This document shows, piece after piece, positions 1 to 8,166 of a DNA stretch of 64,000 nucleotides. Source of the stretch: Candidatus Mailhella excrementigallinarum. Lineage in GTDB: Bacteria > Desulfobacterota > Desulfovibrionia > Desulfovibrionales > Desulfovibrionaceae. The notes beneath the pieces are model-generated. The model was not told the DNA's origin and ran no database searches. It saw nothing but the letters and a program-made list of their open reading frames with translations. The translations under genes and the position numbers were made by a program. Numbering within the stretch: the first letter of the stretch is position 1; the number at the start of each line of letters is the position of its first letter. Where the stretch lies: the NCBI GenBank assembly GCA_944324075.1, contig CALUUZ010000004.1, forward strand, positions 62,001 to 126,000, read 5' to 3'.

Positions 1-2
1 TG

Positions 3-428
3 TGGCAGACATGGAATGTCATCGACATCACGGCGCAGAGCATCAGGAAACTGGTGACCGGAAGCGTGGCGGCGGAAAATGTGGGCGGACCGCTCATGAT
101 CGCCGAAATGCTGGGCAAGAGCGTCGAACACGGCATCATGTCCCTGATCATGCTGGCAGCCTTTATCAGCGTCAACCTCGGGCTGCTCAACCTCCTTCCC
201 ATCCCCGTACTGGATGGAGGGCTTATCCTGTTCTGTCTGATTGAAATGGTTGTCCGCCGCCCCGTACCTGAAAAAATCCAGGAGTATGCCATGCGCGCCG
301 GGGTGGTCTTTCTGATCTGCCTTATGCTGTTTGCCACCTTCAACGACGTGAAACGCTGGTTTGTTCAGCCCGAAATCACACAGCCGGAAGGCGCGGCGGA
401 CGGAAACCAGCCGCCCGTGAAGCCCTGA
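3..428 (+). CDS. rseP: RseP-type site-2 intramembrane zinc protease, C-terminal part
   Basis: This is the C-terminal end of an M50B intramembrane zinc protease, a membrane enzyme that cleaves transmembrane anti-sigma factors and signal-peptide remnants. The frame is open from the window edge, so the HExxH site and the start of the protein lie outside. Visible are the IRKLVTGSV stretch after the PDZ region, a membrane segment, and the NLLPIPVLDGG segment whose Asp is the usual third zinc ligand. A last hydrophobic helix (VVFLICLMLFATF) and a short Pro/Gln-rich tail follow. tsaB starts 28 bases downstream on the same strand, so the two may share a transcript. The family call is firm; the substrate is unknown. 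Confidence 0.9.
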   Translation, partial: WQTWNVIDITAQSIRKLVTGSVAAENVGGPLMIAEMLGKSVEHGIMSLIMLAAFISVNLGLLNLLPIPVLDGGLILFCLIEMVVRRPVPEKIQEYAMRAGVVFLICLMLFATFNDVKRWFVQPEITQPEGAADGNQPPVKP

Positions 429-456
429 CAAGGCCCGGGAAAAACTGGAGCCTGCC

Positions 457-1266
457 ATGTCCTCTGCTCTGACCCTGGTTCTGAACTCGGCGGAAAAGCG
501 CGTACAGATGCTTATCCTGCGCGAGAGCGAAATGCTCTGCGCCCAGGACTGGCTGTGTCGTACCGGCAGCACGGAGCTTCTGGCTCCTGTCATGCATGAT
601 GCCTTTGCCCGACTGCACCTTTCCCCTCTCTCGCTGGATCGTATCGCCTGCGTGGCCGGACCGGGCAGTTTCACCGGTCTGCGGCTCGCGTTGACCACGG
701 CGGCCGCGCTCGCCCGCGCGGCTTCGGCGCATCGGTCTTCCCCTGTACGCCAGGCCGGACTGGATTACCTCCAGTGCATCGCGGCCAATGCTCCGGCAAA
801 GCCGGGAGAGCGGGTGCGCGTGGTCGTGAACGCCAAGCGCGGCTGGATATATCAGGCGGACTATATTGCGCAGGCTCCCAGGCCAATGGACGGCGCTCCC
901 CGTCCTCCCCGGCGGGAGGGGAATATCCGCCTGCTTCCTCTGCCTGTGCCGGAAACAGCCCCGGAAAACGGAATCGACTGGATTCTGGGCAGCGCTGCGG
1001 GAACCGGCCAGCCTGAACGCGCCGCCCTGTTCCTGCGCTCTCTGCCGGGAGCGCGCCTGATTGACGCGGAACATCCCTTCCCTTCCTCTCTTCTTGCCGC
1101 AGCACTTGACGCCCCATGGGACGACGGCGCGCTGAGCGATATCGATCCCGTCTATCTGCGCGAACCCGACGCCATTGACAACCTGGACGCGCTTTCACGC
1201 GCGCAGGGCCGGGAGCCCGGACAGGCAAGGGCGGAACTTGACCGCCTGATGCGGCAGGGTATTTAA
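457..1266 (+). CDS. tsaB: tRNA N6-threonylcarbamoyladenosine biosynthesis protein TsaB
   Basis: TsaB is the ASKHA-fold scaffold partner of TsaD and TsaE in making the t6A37 modification of ANN-decoding tRNAs in the cytoplasm. The 269-residue product has the N-terminal ASKHA start (TLVLNSAEKRVQ) and the family's most conserved motif, PGSFTGLRL, at residues 69-77. The C-terminal half is more divergent, as is usual, and somewhat longer than the 230-residue E. coli protein. A Gly/Glu-rich ribosome site (CTGGAGCCTGCC) precedes the ATG. It follows rseP closely and is followed by about 650 bases of non-coding DNA. Confidence 0.9.
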   Translation: MSSALTLVLNSAEKRVQMLILRESEMLCAQDWLCRTGSTELLAPVMHDAFARLHLSPLSLDRIACVAGPGSFTGLRLALTTAAALARAASAHRSSPVRQAGLDYLQCIAANAPAKPGERVRVVVNAKRGWIYQADYIAQAPRPMDGAPRPPRREGNIRLLPLPVPETAPENGIDWILGSAAGTGQPERAALFLRSLPGARLIDAEHPFPSSLLAAALDAPWDDGALSDIDPVYLREPDAIDNLDALSRAQGREPGQARAELDRLMRQGI

Positions 1267-1330
1267 AGCAGATCCCGGCAAAGTACGCCATAGCCGTCAT
1301 GTCCGCGAGATGCCGGGCCGGGCTTCCTTT

Positions 1331-1510
1331 CCGGCTCGCAGCTTTCACGCCTCCACCGGAGCTTGACGCCGCAAGTCAATTGCGGCGACACCGGAGAAGG
1401 GAGGCGGCGCGGCGCCCCTGGCCGTCAGCGCGAAGCGCGTTACGGACAAGGAGAGCGGAGATGCGTCTCGCCTGCTCGACTCCGTAGAACATTTCAAGAG
1501 CGAAATGCTC
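1331..1510 (+). repeat. Family A element, copy 1 (left terminus missing)
   Basis: Forward copy of the dispersed family A element. It keeps the TTTCACGCC block, the core hairpin GCCGCAAGTCAATTGCGGC, a GACTCCG block, and the right terminal hairpin ending in GAAATGCTC. The left terminus is missing, and the copy carries an internal stretch not seen in the shorter copies. Confidence 0.75.
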
Positions 1511-1914
1511 TCATGAAAGGCGCTTCGCCATTCATGACGGACAGATCCAGACAAGACTCCCCTCTTTCTGACGGCTCTCCGCGCTTTCCTGCCTCCACTC
1601 CTCAGTTCTGCTCCCCATTCCCGCTCCCTCGTCCATTCGGGAACGCTCCTGCCGCCCTGCCTGTTCATCCGGCGGAAAAGAGCGTCTGCCTGCAAATGCT
1701 GACAGATCCCTTCGGGTATCCGGAAAGTTGTCCTGAAAACATTATGTTCAAAATAAGGAACTTTCATTCAATATCTTGACACAACGAGCTTTCCTTGTTG
1801 TACCTGAGGCGCGTGCATCCTCACATGCGCAAGACGATCGTCACGGCAAAAGCAAATTCAGGGCGCTCCTTCATTGCGCCGACAGACTTTTTTCCGTCAG
1901 GAAAAGAGGTAGCT
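1511..1914. other. Non-coding spacer ahead of the sugar cluster, with a possible promoter/operator
   Basis: No convincing gene is present. Near its end TTGACA at 1776-1781 could be a -35 box, although the matching -10 (TGTACC, 1799-1804) is poor. The spacer between them carries an inverted repeat, ACAAC (1781-1785) and GTTGT (1797-1801). That arrangement would suit an operator for the IclR-type regulator encoded at 6074. This is an inference from position only. Confidence 0.35.
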
Positions 1915-2823
1915 ATGACTGTAACCACAACGCTTATCAACGGACTGGACTGCGTTATACTGGAAAATGAGACTCTAGCCGCCACGTTATGTCCGGCGGC
2001 GGGAGGAAAGATTTCAAGCCTGGTTCTGAAAAATCCCGATGTCGAACTTCTGTGGAATAATCCCAGGCTTGTCCTGCGTGCATATCCGGCAGGAACGGAA
2101 TATGATCCGCATTTTTTCGGCGGCATTGATGAGCTGCTTCCCAACGATGAGAAAGAGCGCATCAATGATCGTGATTATCCCGACCATGGCGAACTGTGGA
2201 CAAGCTCTCTCGAATGGGAGCGGACAGAGGAAGGAATCAGGCTGCGCGCGGATCTGCCCATTGCCGGGCTCCGTTATGAAAAAAAACTGGCCCTTGGCGG
2301 GGCGGGACAAATCCGCATGACGTACCGGATCGTCAACCTCCGTCAGACTGAAAACCATTTTCTGCTGAAGATGCATGCGGCACTTCGTCTGCACAAGGGA
2401 GATCGCCTCATCTGTGATGCAAAACGAGGTGAAATCGCTGATGCCGACTTTACCGGACGCCATTCCGCCCGCTTCTTTGACTGGCCCCATTATGGCGATG
2501 AGCGGCTGGATATCGCGGGAGGTCCGGAAGAGGCGCGAAACGAGTTCTTTTTCCTCCATGACCTGGGCAAGGGGGAAATGCGCATGGAAAGTCCGGAAGC
2601 AGGCACATTCTTCAGCTATGCATTCGATACGGCCGTTTTTCCCTATGCCTGGTATTTCGCCACATACGGAGGGTGGAACGGCCTGTACACCGGCATCCTC
2701 GAACCGGCCAGCGCTGTTCCCTGCTCTCTGGGAACATCCATGAAAAACGGCACCTGCACGGCACTCGCCCCGGGGGCGGAACTTGAAACCATTGTCACCA
2801 TCAATGTCGGGAGAATCGCATGA
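1915..2823 (+). CDS. Aldose 1-epimerase (mutarotase)-like protein
   Basis: A 302-residue protein of the galactose-mutarotase-like beta-sandwich superfamily, which interconverts sugar anomers or binds related sugars. Visible family features are the N-terminal AAGGKISSLVL strand, the PDHGELW segment carrying the likely catalytic His, and a long beta-rich body. The open frame extends upstream to a TTG at 1795, but the ATG at 1915 is chosen because AAGAGGT lies just ahead of it and homology-like sequence begins there. Its stop overlaps the next start (ATGA), so translation is coupled to the SDR gene. In this operon it would supply the right anomer to the dehydrogenase. The exact sugar is not visible from sequence. 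Confidence 0.75.
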   Translation: MTVTTTLINGLDCVILENETLAATLCPAAGGKISSLVLKNPDVELLWNNPRLVLRAYPAGTEYDPHFFGGIDELLPNDEKERINDRDYPDHGELWTSSLEWERTEEGIRLRADLPIAGLRYEKKLALGGAGQIRMTYRIVNLRQTENHFLLKMHAALRLHKGDRLICDAKRGEIADADFTGRHSARFFDWPHYGDERLDIAGGPEEARNEFFFLHDLGKGEMRMESPEAGTFFSYAFDTAVFPYAWYFATYGGWNGLYTGILEPASAVPCSLGTSMKNGTCTALAPGAELETIVTINVGRIA

Positions 2824-3581
2824 ACACCCAGCGTAATGTTTTTGTCACCGGAGCGGCTTCCGGCATAGGAGAAGCCACGGCCCGCATGTTCGCCGGCCAG
2901 GGCTGGAGCGTCATGCTCAACGCCCGGAGGGAGGACAGGCTTAGGGAACTGCTGAGGGAACTCCCCGGCCGGGGACACCATATCTGCGCAGGAGACTACA
3001 GCAGGCAGGCCACCATGGATCAGGCATCCGGTCTGATTGATTCTGCGTGGGACGGCCGCCTGCATGCCGTGGTCAACTGCGCCGGAGTATGCGGCCAGGT
3101 TTCCCTGCTGGATACCCCGCTGGAGGAATGGCACCGCATGTTCGACATGATGGTCAACGGCGGGCTTCTGACAACCCGGCTGGGAGCGCGGCACATGAAG
3201 CCCGGCGGTAAAATTGTCCATGTAACCTCCATTCACTGGAACCATGCCGAGGCCGGCGGCAGCGCCTACAGCATGGCCAAGGCCGCGCTCGCCCAGATGG
3301 TGCGGGCGGGCGCCGTGGAGCTCGCTCCGCTCGGGATCAACATCAATGCCGTGGCGCCCGGTTTCGTCAAAACTCCCATGTCCGTCACTGCGGACGGACA
3401 GGATGAGACGGAAGGCGACTGGTTCCGCATCAACTACGTGGAAGGACACCATATGCCCGCCCGGCGTCCCGGCAGGGCGGAAGAAGTGGCGCGGGTCTGC
3501 TGTTTTCTCGCCGGAGAAGGCGCGGACTACATGACCGGAGAAACCGTCCATGTTGACGGCGGCCTGACCATCACCTTCTGA
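2820..3581 (+). CDS. Short-chain dehydrogenase/reductase (sugar dehydrogenase candidate)
   Basis: A classical SDR of 253 residues, a cytoplasmic NAD(P)-dependent oxidoreductase. It shows the cofactor motif TGAASGIG (residues 10-17), NCAG (86-89), and the catalytic Ser137, Tyr150 and Lys154 (YSMAK). The C-terminal end (TGETVHVDGGLTITF) is typical of FabG-like sugar and polyol dehydrogenases. It overlaps the mutarotase-like gene by four bases and lies 18 bases before the dehydratase gene. The setting suggests oxidation of an aldose to its lactone. The Arg in NARREDR after the second strand would allow NADP use, but this is not decisive. Confidence 0.85.
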   Translation: MNTQRNVFVTGAASGIGEATARMFAGQGWSVMLNARREDRLRELLRELPGRGHHICAGDYSRQATMDQASGLIDSAWDGRLHAVVNCAGVCGQVSLLDTPLEEWHRMFDMMVNGGLLTTRLGARHMKPGGKIVHVTSIHWNHAEAGGSAYSMAKAALAQMVRAGAVELAPLGININAVAPGFVKTPMSVTADGQDETEGDWFRINYVEGHHMPARRPGRAEEVARVCCFLAGEGADYMTGETVHVDGGLTITF

Positions 3582-3599
3582 TTCTGCAAGGCGGATGCC

Positions 3600-4781
3600 A
3601 TGAAAATTGAATCCATTGATTTCTTTTATCTTGCCCTGCCTCATGTCCGGGATATCGGAGACGGAAGCCAGGATGCGCTTGTGGTCCGCGTGCGGGGCGG
3701 GGGACTGGAAGGATGGGGAGAATGCGAAGCCTCGCCTCTTGTCTCCATTGCGGCATATGTAACCCCCATGTCCCATTCGGCCTGCAAGTCCGTCGCTTCA
3801 CAGGTGGAGGGGGAAACGCTGGAAGGCCCGGCGGATCTTCAGCGCATCCGCCGCAAAGTCCGTGAAAACTGTCTTGACCTGCTCCAGGCCCCGCATACGC
3901 TTTCCGGCATAGATATCGCCCTGTGGGATCTGCTGGGGCAAAAGACCCAGGCTCCCGTATACGAACTGCTCGGATACAGAAAGGCATACCCGAAGCTCGC
4001 CTATGCCTCCATGCTTTTCGGCGATACACCGGAACAGACCCGGCAGAACGTGGCGGATGCCGCAAGCCGGGGGTTTCGCGCCCTTAAACTCGGCTGGGGC
4101 GGTTATGGCGTGAACCTAGAACAGGACATCGCCCATATTGAAGAAGCACGCAGAGAAGCCGGACCTGACATCAGCATCATGGTGGACGCGGGCACCATAT
4201 GGGCATGTTCCCCTGATCCGGTAAAAGACGCGGCCCTGCGCCTGCCCTCGCTGAAGGCGGCCGGCGTCACCTGGCTGGAGGAACCATTTTCCAGCCACGA
4301 TTTCGACGCCTATGCGCGCCTTGCGGAACTCTCCGCCCCTGTCCGGCTTGCCGGGGGAGAAGGTTCGCACACTCCGGAAATGGCCCTGCACATGATGCGC
4401 TACGCAAAGCTCGGCTTTATCCAGATCGACACCGGACGCATCGGAGGCATCACCCCGGCCCTTGAAGTCGCTCAGGCATGCTCCGGCTCCGGCATCCAGT
4501 ATGTCAATCACACCTTTACCACCCAGCTGGCGCTCAGCGCATCTCTCCAGCCTTTCGCGGGCGTCGGGGATGCCGCGCTCTGCGAATATCCCTTCCAGCC
4601 CAGCGCTCTGGCTGCTTCTCTGACGGACAGGGTCATGGTTCCGGACGAATCAGGACATATCCGCCTTCCGGAAGCTCCCGGTCTCGGCATCTCACCGAAC
4701 CCGGAAGCCCTGCGCAACTATATGGTATCCGTCAATATCGAGGTCAACGGCCGCATCCTCTACTCCAGCCCCCGCATCTAG
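3600..4781 (+). CDS. Enolase-superfamily (mandelate racemase/muconate lactonizing type) sugar-acid dehydratase candidate
   Basis: A 393-residue member of the MR/MLE part of the enolase superfamily, which abstracts a proton alpha to a carboxylate bound to Mg2+. The capping domain is N-terminal. The barrel shows metal ligands Asp196 (MVDAG), Glu227 or Glu228 (WLEEP) and Glu254 (AGGEG), and the Asp277/His304 dyad (QIDTG, VNHTF). At the end of the second barrel strand only Lys163 of the usual K-x-K pair remains; residue 165 is Gly (LKLGWG). Between a dehydrogenase and an aldolase-linked MFS cluster, the best guess is an aldonate dehydratase giving a 2-keto-3-deoxy acid. The substrate cannot be named from sequence. 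Confidence 0.8.
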   Translation: MKIESIDFFYLALPHVRDIGDGSQDALVVRVRGGGLEGWGECEASPLVSIAAYVTPMSHSACKSVASQVEGETLEGPADLQRIRRKVRENCLDLLQAPHTLSGIDIALWDLLGQKTQAPVYELLGYRKAYPKLAYASMLFGDTPEQTRQNVADAASRGFRALKLGWGGYGVNLEQDIAHIEEARREAGPDISIMVDAGTIWACSPDPVKDAALRLPSLKAAGVTWLEEPFSSHDFDAYARLAELSAPVRLAGGEGSHTPEMALHMMRYAKLGFIQIDTGRIGGITPALEVAQACSGSGIQYVNHTFTTQLALSASLQPFAGVGDAALCEYPFQPSALAASLTDRVMVPDESGHIRLPEAPGLGISPNPEALRNYMVSVNIEVNGRILYSSPRI

Positions 4782-4804
4782 GCGGGGTCAGACAAGGACA
4801 CACC

Positions 4805-5992
4805 ATGCAGGCTCTCAAAGGATTCCGCGCCACAGACGTATCCCTCATGGCGCTCATGTTCTTCCATGCCATATGCGCCATTATCACGGGGTCGATGCTC
4901 CCGCGCATCATTGCCGAATTCAACCTTGACTATTCCACCGCCGGCGGTATCGAAACCATCCGCAGCTATGCCATCTTCTTCGTTCTGATCATTACGGTCA
5001 AGCTCCTGCGCATCTTTCGCGCAAAAACGCTCTTCATCGTCTCACGCCTGGGCATTGCCGCGGGCTACATAGTTTCCGGACTCTCCGGAGACTACACCTT
5101 TTTCCTTTTCGGCGTCATTCTGGCCGGCCTGGGCGCAGGCTTCGTGGAATCTCTCATTGCCCAGACCATCACCAATCTTCATCGCGATGAAAATAATCAG
5201 GAAAAATTCTTCAACGTGATTCAGGGAGTCTTTTCCATCGCCGTCATCACCGTTCCGCTGCTGTACGGCTTTGCCCTGGAGCATGGCGTGCCGTGGAGAC
5301 ATCTCTTCCTTTACACCTCCATTCTGCCCGTTCTGGTCGCCGCACTGCTTTTCTTCTCCGAACTTCCGGAAGTGGAAGCCGAGGAAGGCGGCTACGTCGA
5401 AGCGCTGCGCAGCGTATTCTCCAGAGCGGCCGGGCGGCTGTTCAGCATCGGCATCTTTATCGCCGGCGGTCTGGAAAATCTCTTCTATGTATGGAGCGCC
5501 ACCTATATCGCGCTCTATCTGAACGACAACCAGCAGTACGCCACCACCGGGCTGGCCATCTTCGGCCTGTTCATGTGTCTGGCCCGCTTCGCCACCGCCT
5601 TCATCAGCGGCAAAAAGGCCGCCTACTACATGATGTTCACCGCCGCGCTGTGCGGACTCTCCGCCTCCATTCTGCTCTTTACCATGGAAGGCCTTCCGGT
5701 GTTCTATCTCGCGCTCGCCCTTGCCGGCATCTGCGTCGGCCCGTTGTGGCCTTCTCTTACGGGCCTCATCGCCGATCTGGAACCCGGCGCAAAGGCAGGA
5801 TATTTTATCGTCATCGCCCTGATGGGCAATATCGGTTATGCCAATGCGCCGCTGCTCATGGGCATACTCGGCGATATCACCGGTGAACTGAAAAACGGTT
5901 TCTATATTCTGCCCGTGGCGACCGTCGCCCTGTTCGGGGCGGTCTGCGGGCTGCGCAGACTGGCAATAAACAACGGTTCCTATTATAAGTAA
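4805..5992 (+). CDS. MFS transporter, likely importer of the operon's sugar or sugar acid
   Basis: A 395-residue inner-membrane carrier with about 12 hydrophobic segments and the duplicated layout of the major facilitator superfamily. Examples are the VIGVILAGLGAGFVE-like segment near residue 105 and the glycine-rich ICVGPLWPSL segment near residue 315. ATG at 4805 is preceded by ACAAGGACACACC. It starts 23 bases after the dehydratase gene, in the same operon as the mutarotase-like protein and SDR, so uptake of their substrate is the natural role. The region after the stop has a strong hairpin. Substrate and coupling ion are unknown. Confidence 0.8.
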   Translation: MQALKGFRATDVSLMALMFFHAICAIITGSMLPRIIAEFNLDYSTAGGIETIRSYAIFFVLIITVKLLRIFRAKTLFIVSRLGIAAGYIVSGLSGDYTFFLFGVILAGLGAGFVESLIAQTITNLHRDENNQEKFFNVIQGVFSIAVITVPLLYGFALEHGVPWRHLFLYTSILPVLVAALLFFSELPEVEAEEGGYVEALRSVFSRAAGRLFSIGIFIAGGLENLFYVWSATYIALYLNDNQQYATTGLAIFGLFMCLARFATAFISGKKAAYYMMFTAALCGLSASILLFTMEGLPVFYLALALAGICVGPLWPSLTGLIADLEPGAKAGYFIVIALMGNIGYANAPLLMGILGDITGELKNGFYILPVATVALFGAVCGLRRLAINNGSYYK

Positions 5993-6009
5993 CCCGCCCT
6001 CTCCTCCAC

Positions 6010-6046
6010 ATTCCGCGCCGGCGGCCTGTTCCGCCCGGCGCGGAAT
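6010..6046 (+). terminator. Hairpin between the MFS and IclR genes
   Basis: ATTCCGCGCCGG pairs with CCGGCGCGGAAT around a short loop, just after the MFS stop. There is no clear U-run, so it may act as an mRNA-stabilising end or a weak terminator within the operon. Confidence 0.5.
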
Positions 6047-6073
6047 CTCCCCATCTTCAGCAGGAATACCCGG

Positions 6074-6874
6074 ATGACAGAATCCAAAGGCTACCGTAAT
6101 CCTCTTGTCGGCCGTATCGCACAGGTACTGGATTATCTGGCGCGCAACGAAGCGGCCCTTCCCGCCATCGTGCGCGATCTCGGCCTGCCGAAAACCAGCG
6201 CCTATGTGCTGCTTCAGTCTCTGCTTGATGTCGGCTATGTGCGGCTGCTGCCCAACGGCAAAACCTATGCTCTGGGCTTCAAGCTCTATGAAATAGGCAC
6301 CCTTGCCGCCGGGCGCATCAATCTGCGCGATCTGGCCATGCCTCACCTTGTGGAGTTGCGGGACGCCATAGACCTGACCTGCCATCTGGGCTGTCTTGAC
6401 GGCATGGAGGCCTTTTATCTGATCAAGCTGCAGCCGACCAACAACAATCTCCAGATTAACTCATGGGAAGGCAAGAGAATCTCCCTCTACTCCTCCGGCG
6501 TGGGTAAAGTTCTGCTTGCCTGGCAGCCCCCGGAAGAGCAGACCCGCATTGTCTCGCAACTGCATATGGAGGCCATTACGCCGCATACAATCACCTGTCC
6601 CGATGTCCTTCTCAACCATCTTGCCGATATCCGCCGCCGCATGTGGGCCATGGACAACGAAGAGGACGGACTGGGGATACGCTGCGTGGCCATGCCCGTC
6701 TTTTCCGTGGACGGCCGCGTTTCCGCAGCGGTCAGCGCCTCCGGGCCGCTTCAGCAGATCGACGGCGACATGACCGGGCTGCTGAAGGCGCTGAACAGGG
6801 CCGCCCGGGCCATTACCGCCGCGCTCGGAGGCAGCTATCCTCCTCCCCGGGATATCGGGGCAGTTCAGGTTTAG
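6074..6874 (+). CDS. IclR-family transcriptional regulator
   Basis: A 266-residue IclR-type regulator: N-terminal winged helix-turn-helix (residues about 12-65, IAQVLDYLARNEAALP and LPKTSAYVLLQSLL) followed by an effector domain (about 80-255) with the usual SGVGKVLLAW and GLGIRCVAMPVF stretches. It sits directly after the transporter and before the aldolase gene, so it probably controls the 1.9-8.1 kb catabolic cluster in response to its sugar acid. Its own stop codon, TAG, shares its G with the first base of a family A repeat. Confidence 0.88.
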   Translation: MTESKGYRNPLVGRIAQVLDYLARNEAALPAIVRDLGLPKTSAYVLLQSLLDVGYVRLLPNGKTYALGFKLYEIGTLAAGRINLRDLAMPHLVELRDAIDLTCHLGCLDGMEAFYLIKLQPTNNNLQINSWEGKRISLYSSGVGKVLLAWQPPEEQTRIVSQLHMEAITPHTITCPDVLLNHLADIRRRMWAMDNEEDGLGIRCVAMPVFSVDGRVSAAVSASGPLQQIDGDMTGLLKALNRAARAITAALGGSYPPPRDIGAVQV

Positions 6875-7053
6875 AGCGTTTTGCTCTCGAAAATATCTGC
6901 CGGCCAGAACCCTATATTCCGGCTCGCAGGTTTCACGCGTCCGCCGGAGCCGGACGCCGCAAGTGAATTGCGGCGACGCCGGAGAAGATGGGATGTCGCG
7001 GCGGAGCCCCGCTTCGCTTGACTCCGGGAACATTTTCAAACCGAAAATGTTCC
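6874..7053 (+). repeat. Family A element, copy 2 (near complete)
   Basis: Best forward copy. It begins GAGCGTTTTGCTCTCG right at the TAG stop of the IclR gene, continues through CTGCCGGCC, TTTCACGC, CCGCCGGAG and the core hairpin GCCGCAAGTGAATTGCGGC, then GCGGCGGAG...GACTCCG. It ends with the right terminal hairpin, in which CATTTTC pairs with GAAAATG. The rest of the spacer to 7193 shows nothing else of note. Confidence 0.85.
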
Positions 7054-7193
7054 AAAGCTGCATATGACAAGACCTGGATGTTCCTGCATCGATTTTTCGT
7101 CTTCCCCGAAGCCTGCGGCGCAAAAACCGCGGCTGATCCTGCGCATCATCGGGGACGCATTCCGTTTCCAACCCAACTTACGAGGAGTTCATC

Positions 7194-8108
7194 ATGTTTT
7201 ATCCCGAAGGGGTATATTCCGCCATGCTCACGGCTTTCAGGCCCGACGGCTCTCTTGACGAAGAGGTGAACCGTCAACTGGTGGAAATGCAGATTGAAGG
7301 AGGGCTTGACGGCATCTTTCCCGTCAGCTCGAGCGGCGAATCCGTTGCCATGGATTTCGCATCCCGTTGCCGTCTGATGGATATCGTCCGGGAACAGACG
7401 GCAGGCCGGGCCGCCGTATTGCCGGGCATCCCCGGCTGCGCTCCGGAAGAAGCCCTGGCCCTGGGCCGTCATGCCCGCGCATGCGGCTGTGACGGCGTCG
7501 TACTCATGCCGCCCTATTTTTACAGACCTTCCTCCGGCTCTCTGACGGAATATTTCCTCCGCATCATCCGTTCGGAAGAACTGGGAGGATTCCCCGTCAT
7601 TCTCTATAATATTCCTCTGTTCGCCCAGCCCATCCCTCACGAAGTCATCGGACTGCTGGCCCGTGAAGCCAACGTCGCGGGACTCAAGGATTCAAGCGGC
7701 TCCATTGTCGACTTCCTCAACTTCATGGAGGAAGGCGAACGAGCGGGCAGCGCCATGCGTTTTCTTACAGGACGGGAAGAGGCGCTCCTCGCCACGCTGC
7801 ACATGGGCGGTTCCGGCTGCTTCACCGCGACATGCGCCGTACTCCCCGAATACATGTCCGCCATTTACGCGGCCTGGAAACAGGGAGACAGTGACCGGGC
7901 GCTGCTCCTGCAAAAACGCATGGTTCCCTTTGCCCGCGCCATGATGAACGCCCTGCCGTTCCCCTCCGGCTTCAAGCTGGCGCTCGAAGTACGCGGGTAT
8001 GCCATGGGCGCGCCCAGAATTCCCCTCGGCAGGGAAGAACTGGCACGAAAGGAGGAAGCCGCGGACCATCTGAAGAACATGATGAAGGAACTCCTCGATC
8101 TGCTGTAG
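7194..8108 (+). CDS. DapA/NanA-family aldolase (2-keto-3-deoxy sugar acid aldolase candidate)
   Basis: A 304-residue class I aldolase of the dihydrodipicolinate synthase/N-acetylneuraminate lyase family. The Schiff-base Lys165 lies in GLKDSSG and the catalytic Tyr138 in ILYNIP. The carboxylate-binding GTTGE-like motif reads SSSGES (45-50), which differs from true DapA (TTGE) and fits sugar-acid aldolases. A strong ribosome site (GAGGAG) precedes the ATG. Together with the upstream dehydrogenase and dehydratase it would split a 2-keto-3-deoxy acid to pyruvate and an aldehyde. The TAG stop abuts a remnant of the family A terminus (GAGCAGCTTC, 8108-8132). Confidence 0.8.
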   Translation: MFYPEGVYSAMLTAFRPDGSLDEEVNRQLVEMQIEGGLDGIFPVSSSGESVAMDFASRCRLMDIVREQTAGRAAVLPGIPGCAPEEALALGRHARACGCDGVVLMPPYFYRPSSGSLTEYFLRIIRSEELGGFPVILYNIPLFAQPIPHEVIGLLAREANVAGLKDSSGSIVDFLNFMEEGERAGSAMRFLTGREEALLATLHMGGSGCFTATCAVLPEYMSAIYAAWKQGDSDRALLLQKRMVPFARAMMNALPFPSGFKLALEVRGYAMGAPRIPLGREELARKEEAADHLKNMMKELLDLL

Positions 8109-8166
8109 AGCAGCTTCAAAGCGAAAATGCCATAAACGGCTTTCCCGGAGCCCCCGCCTGCTGCTG

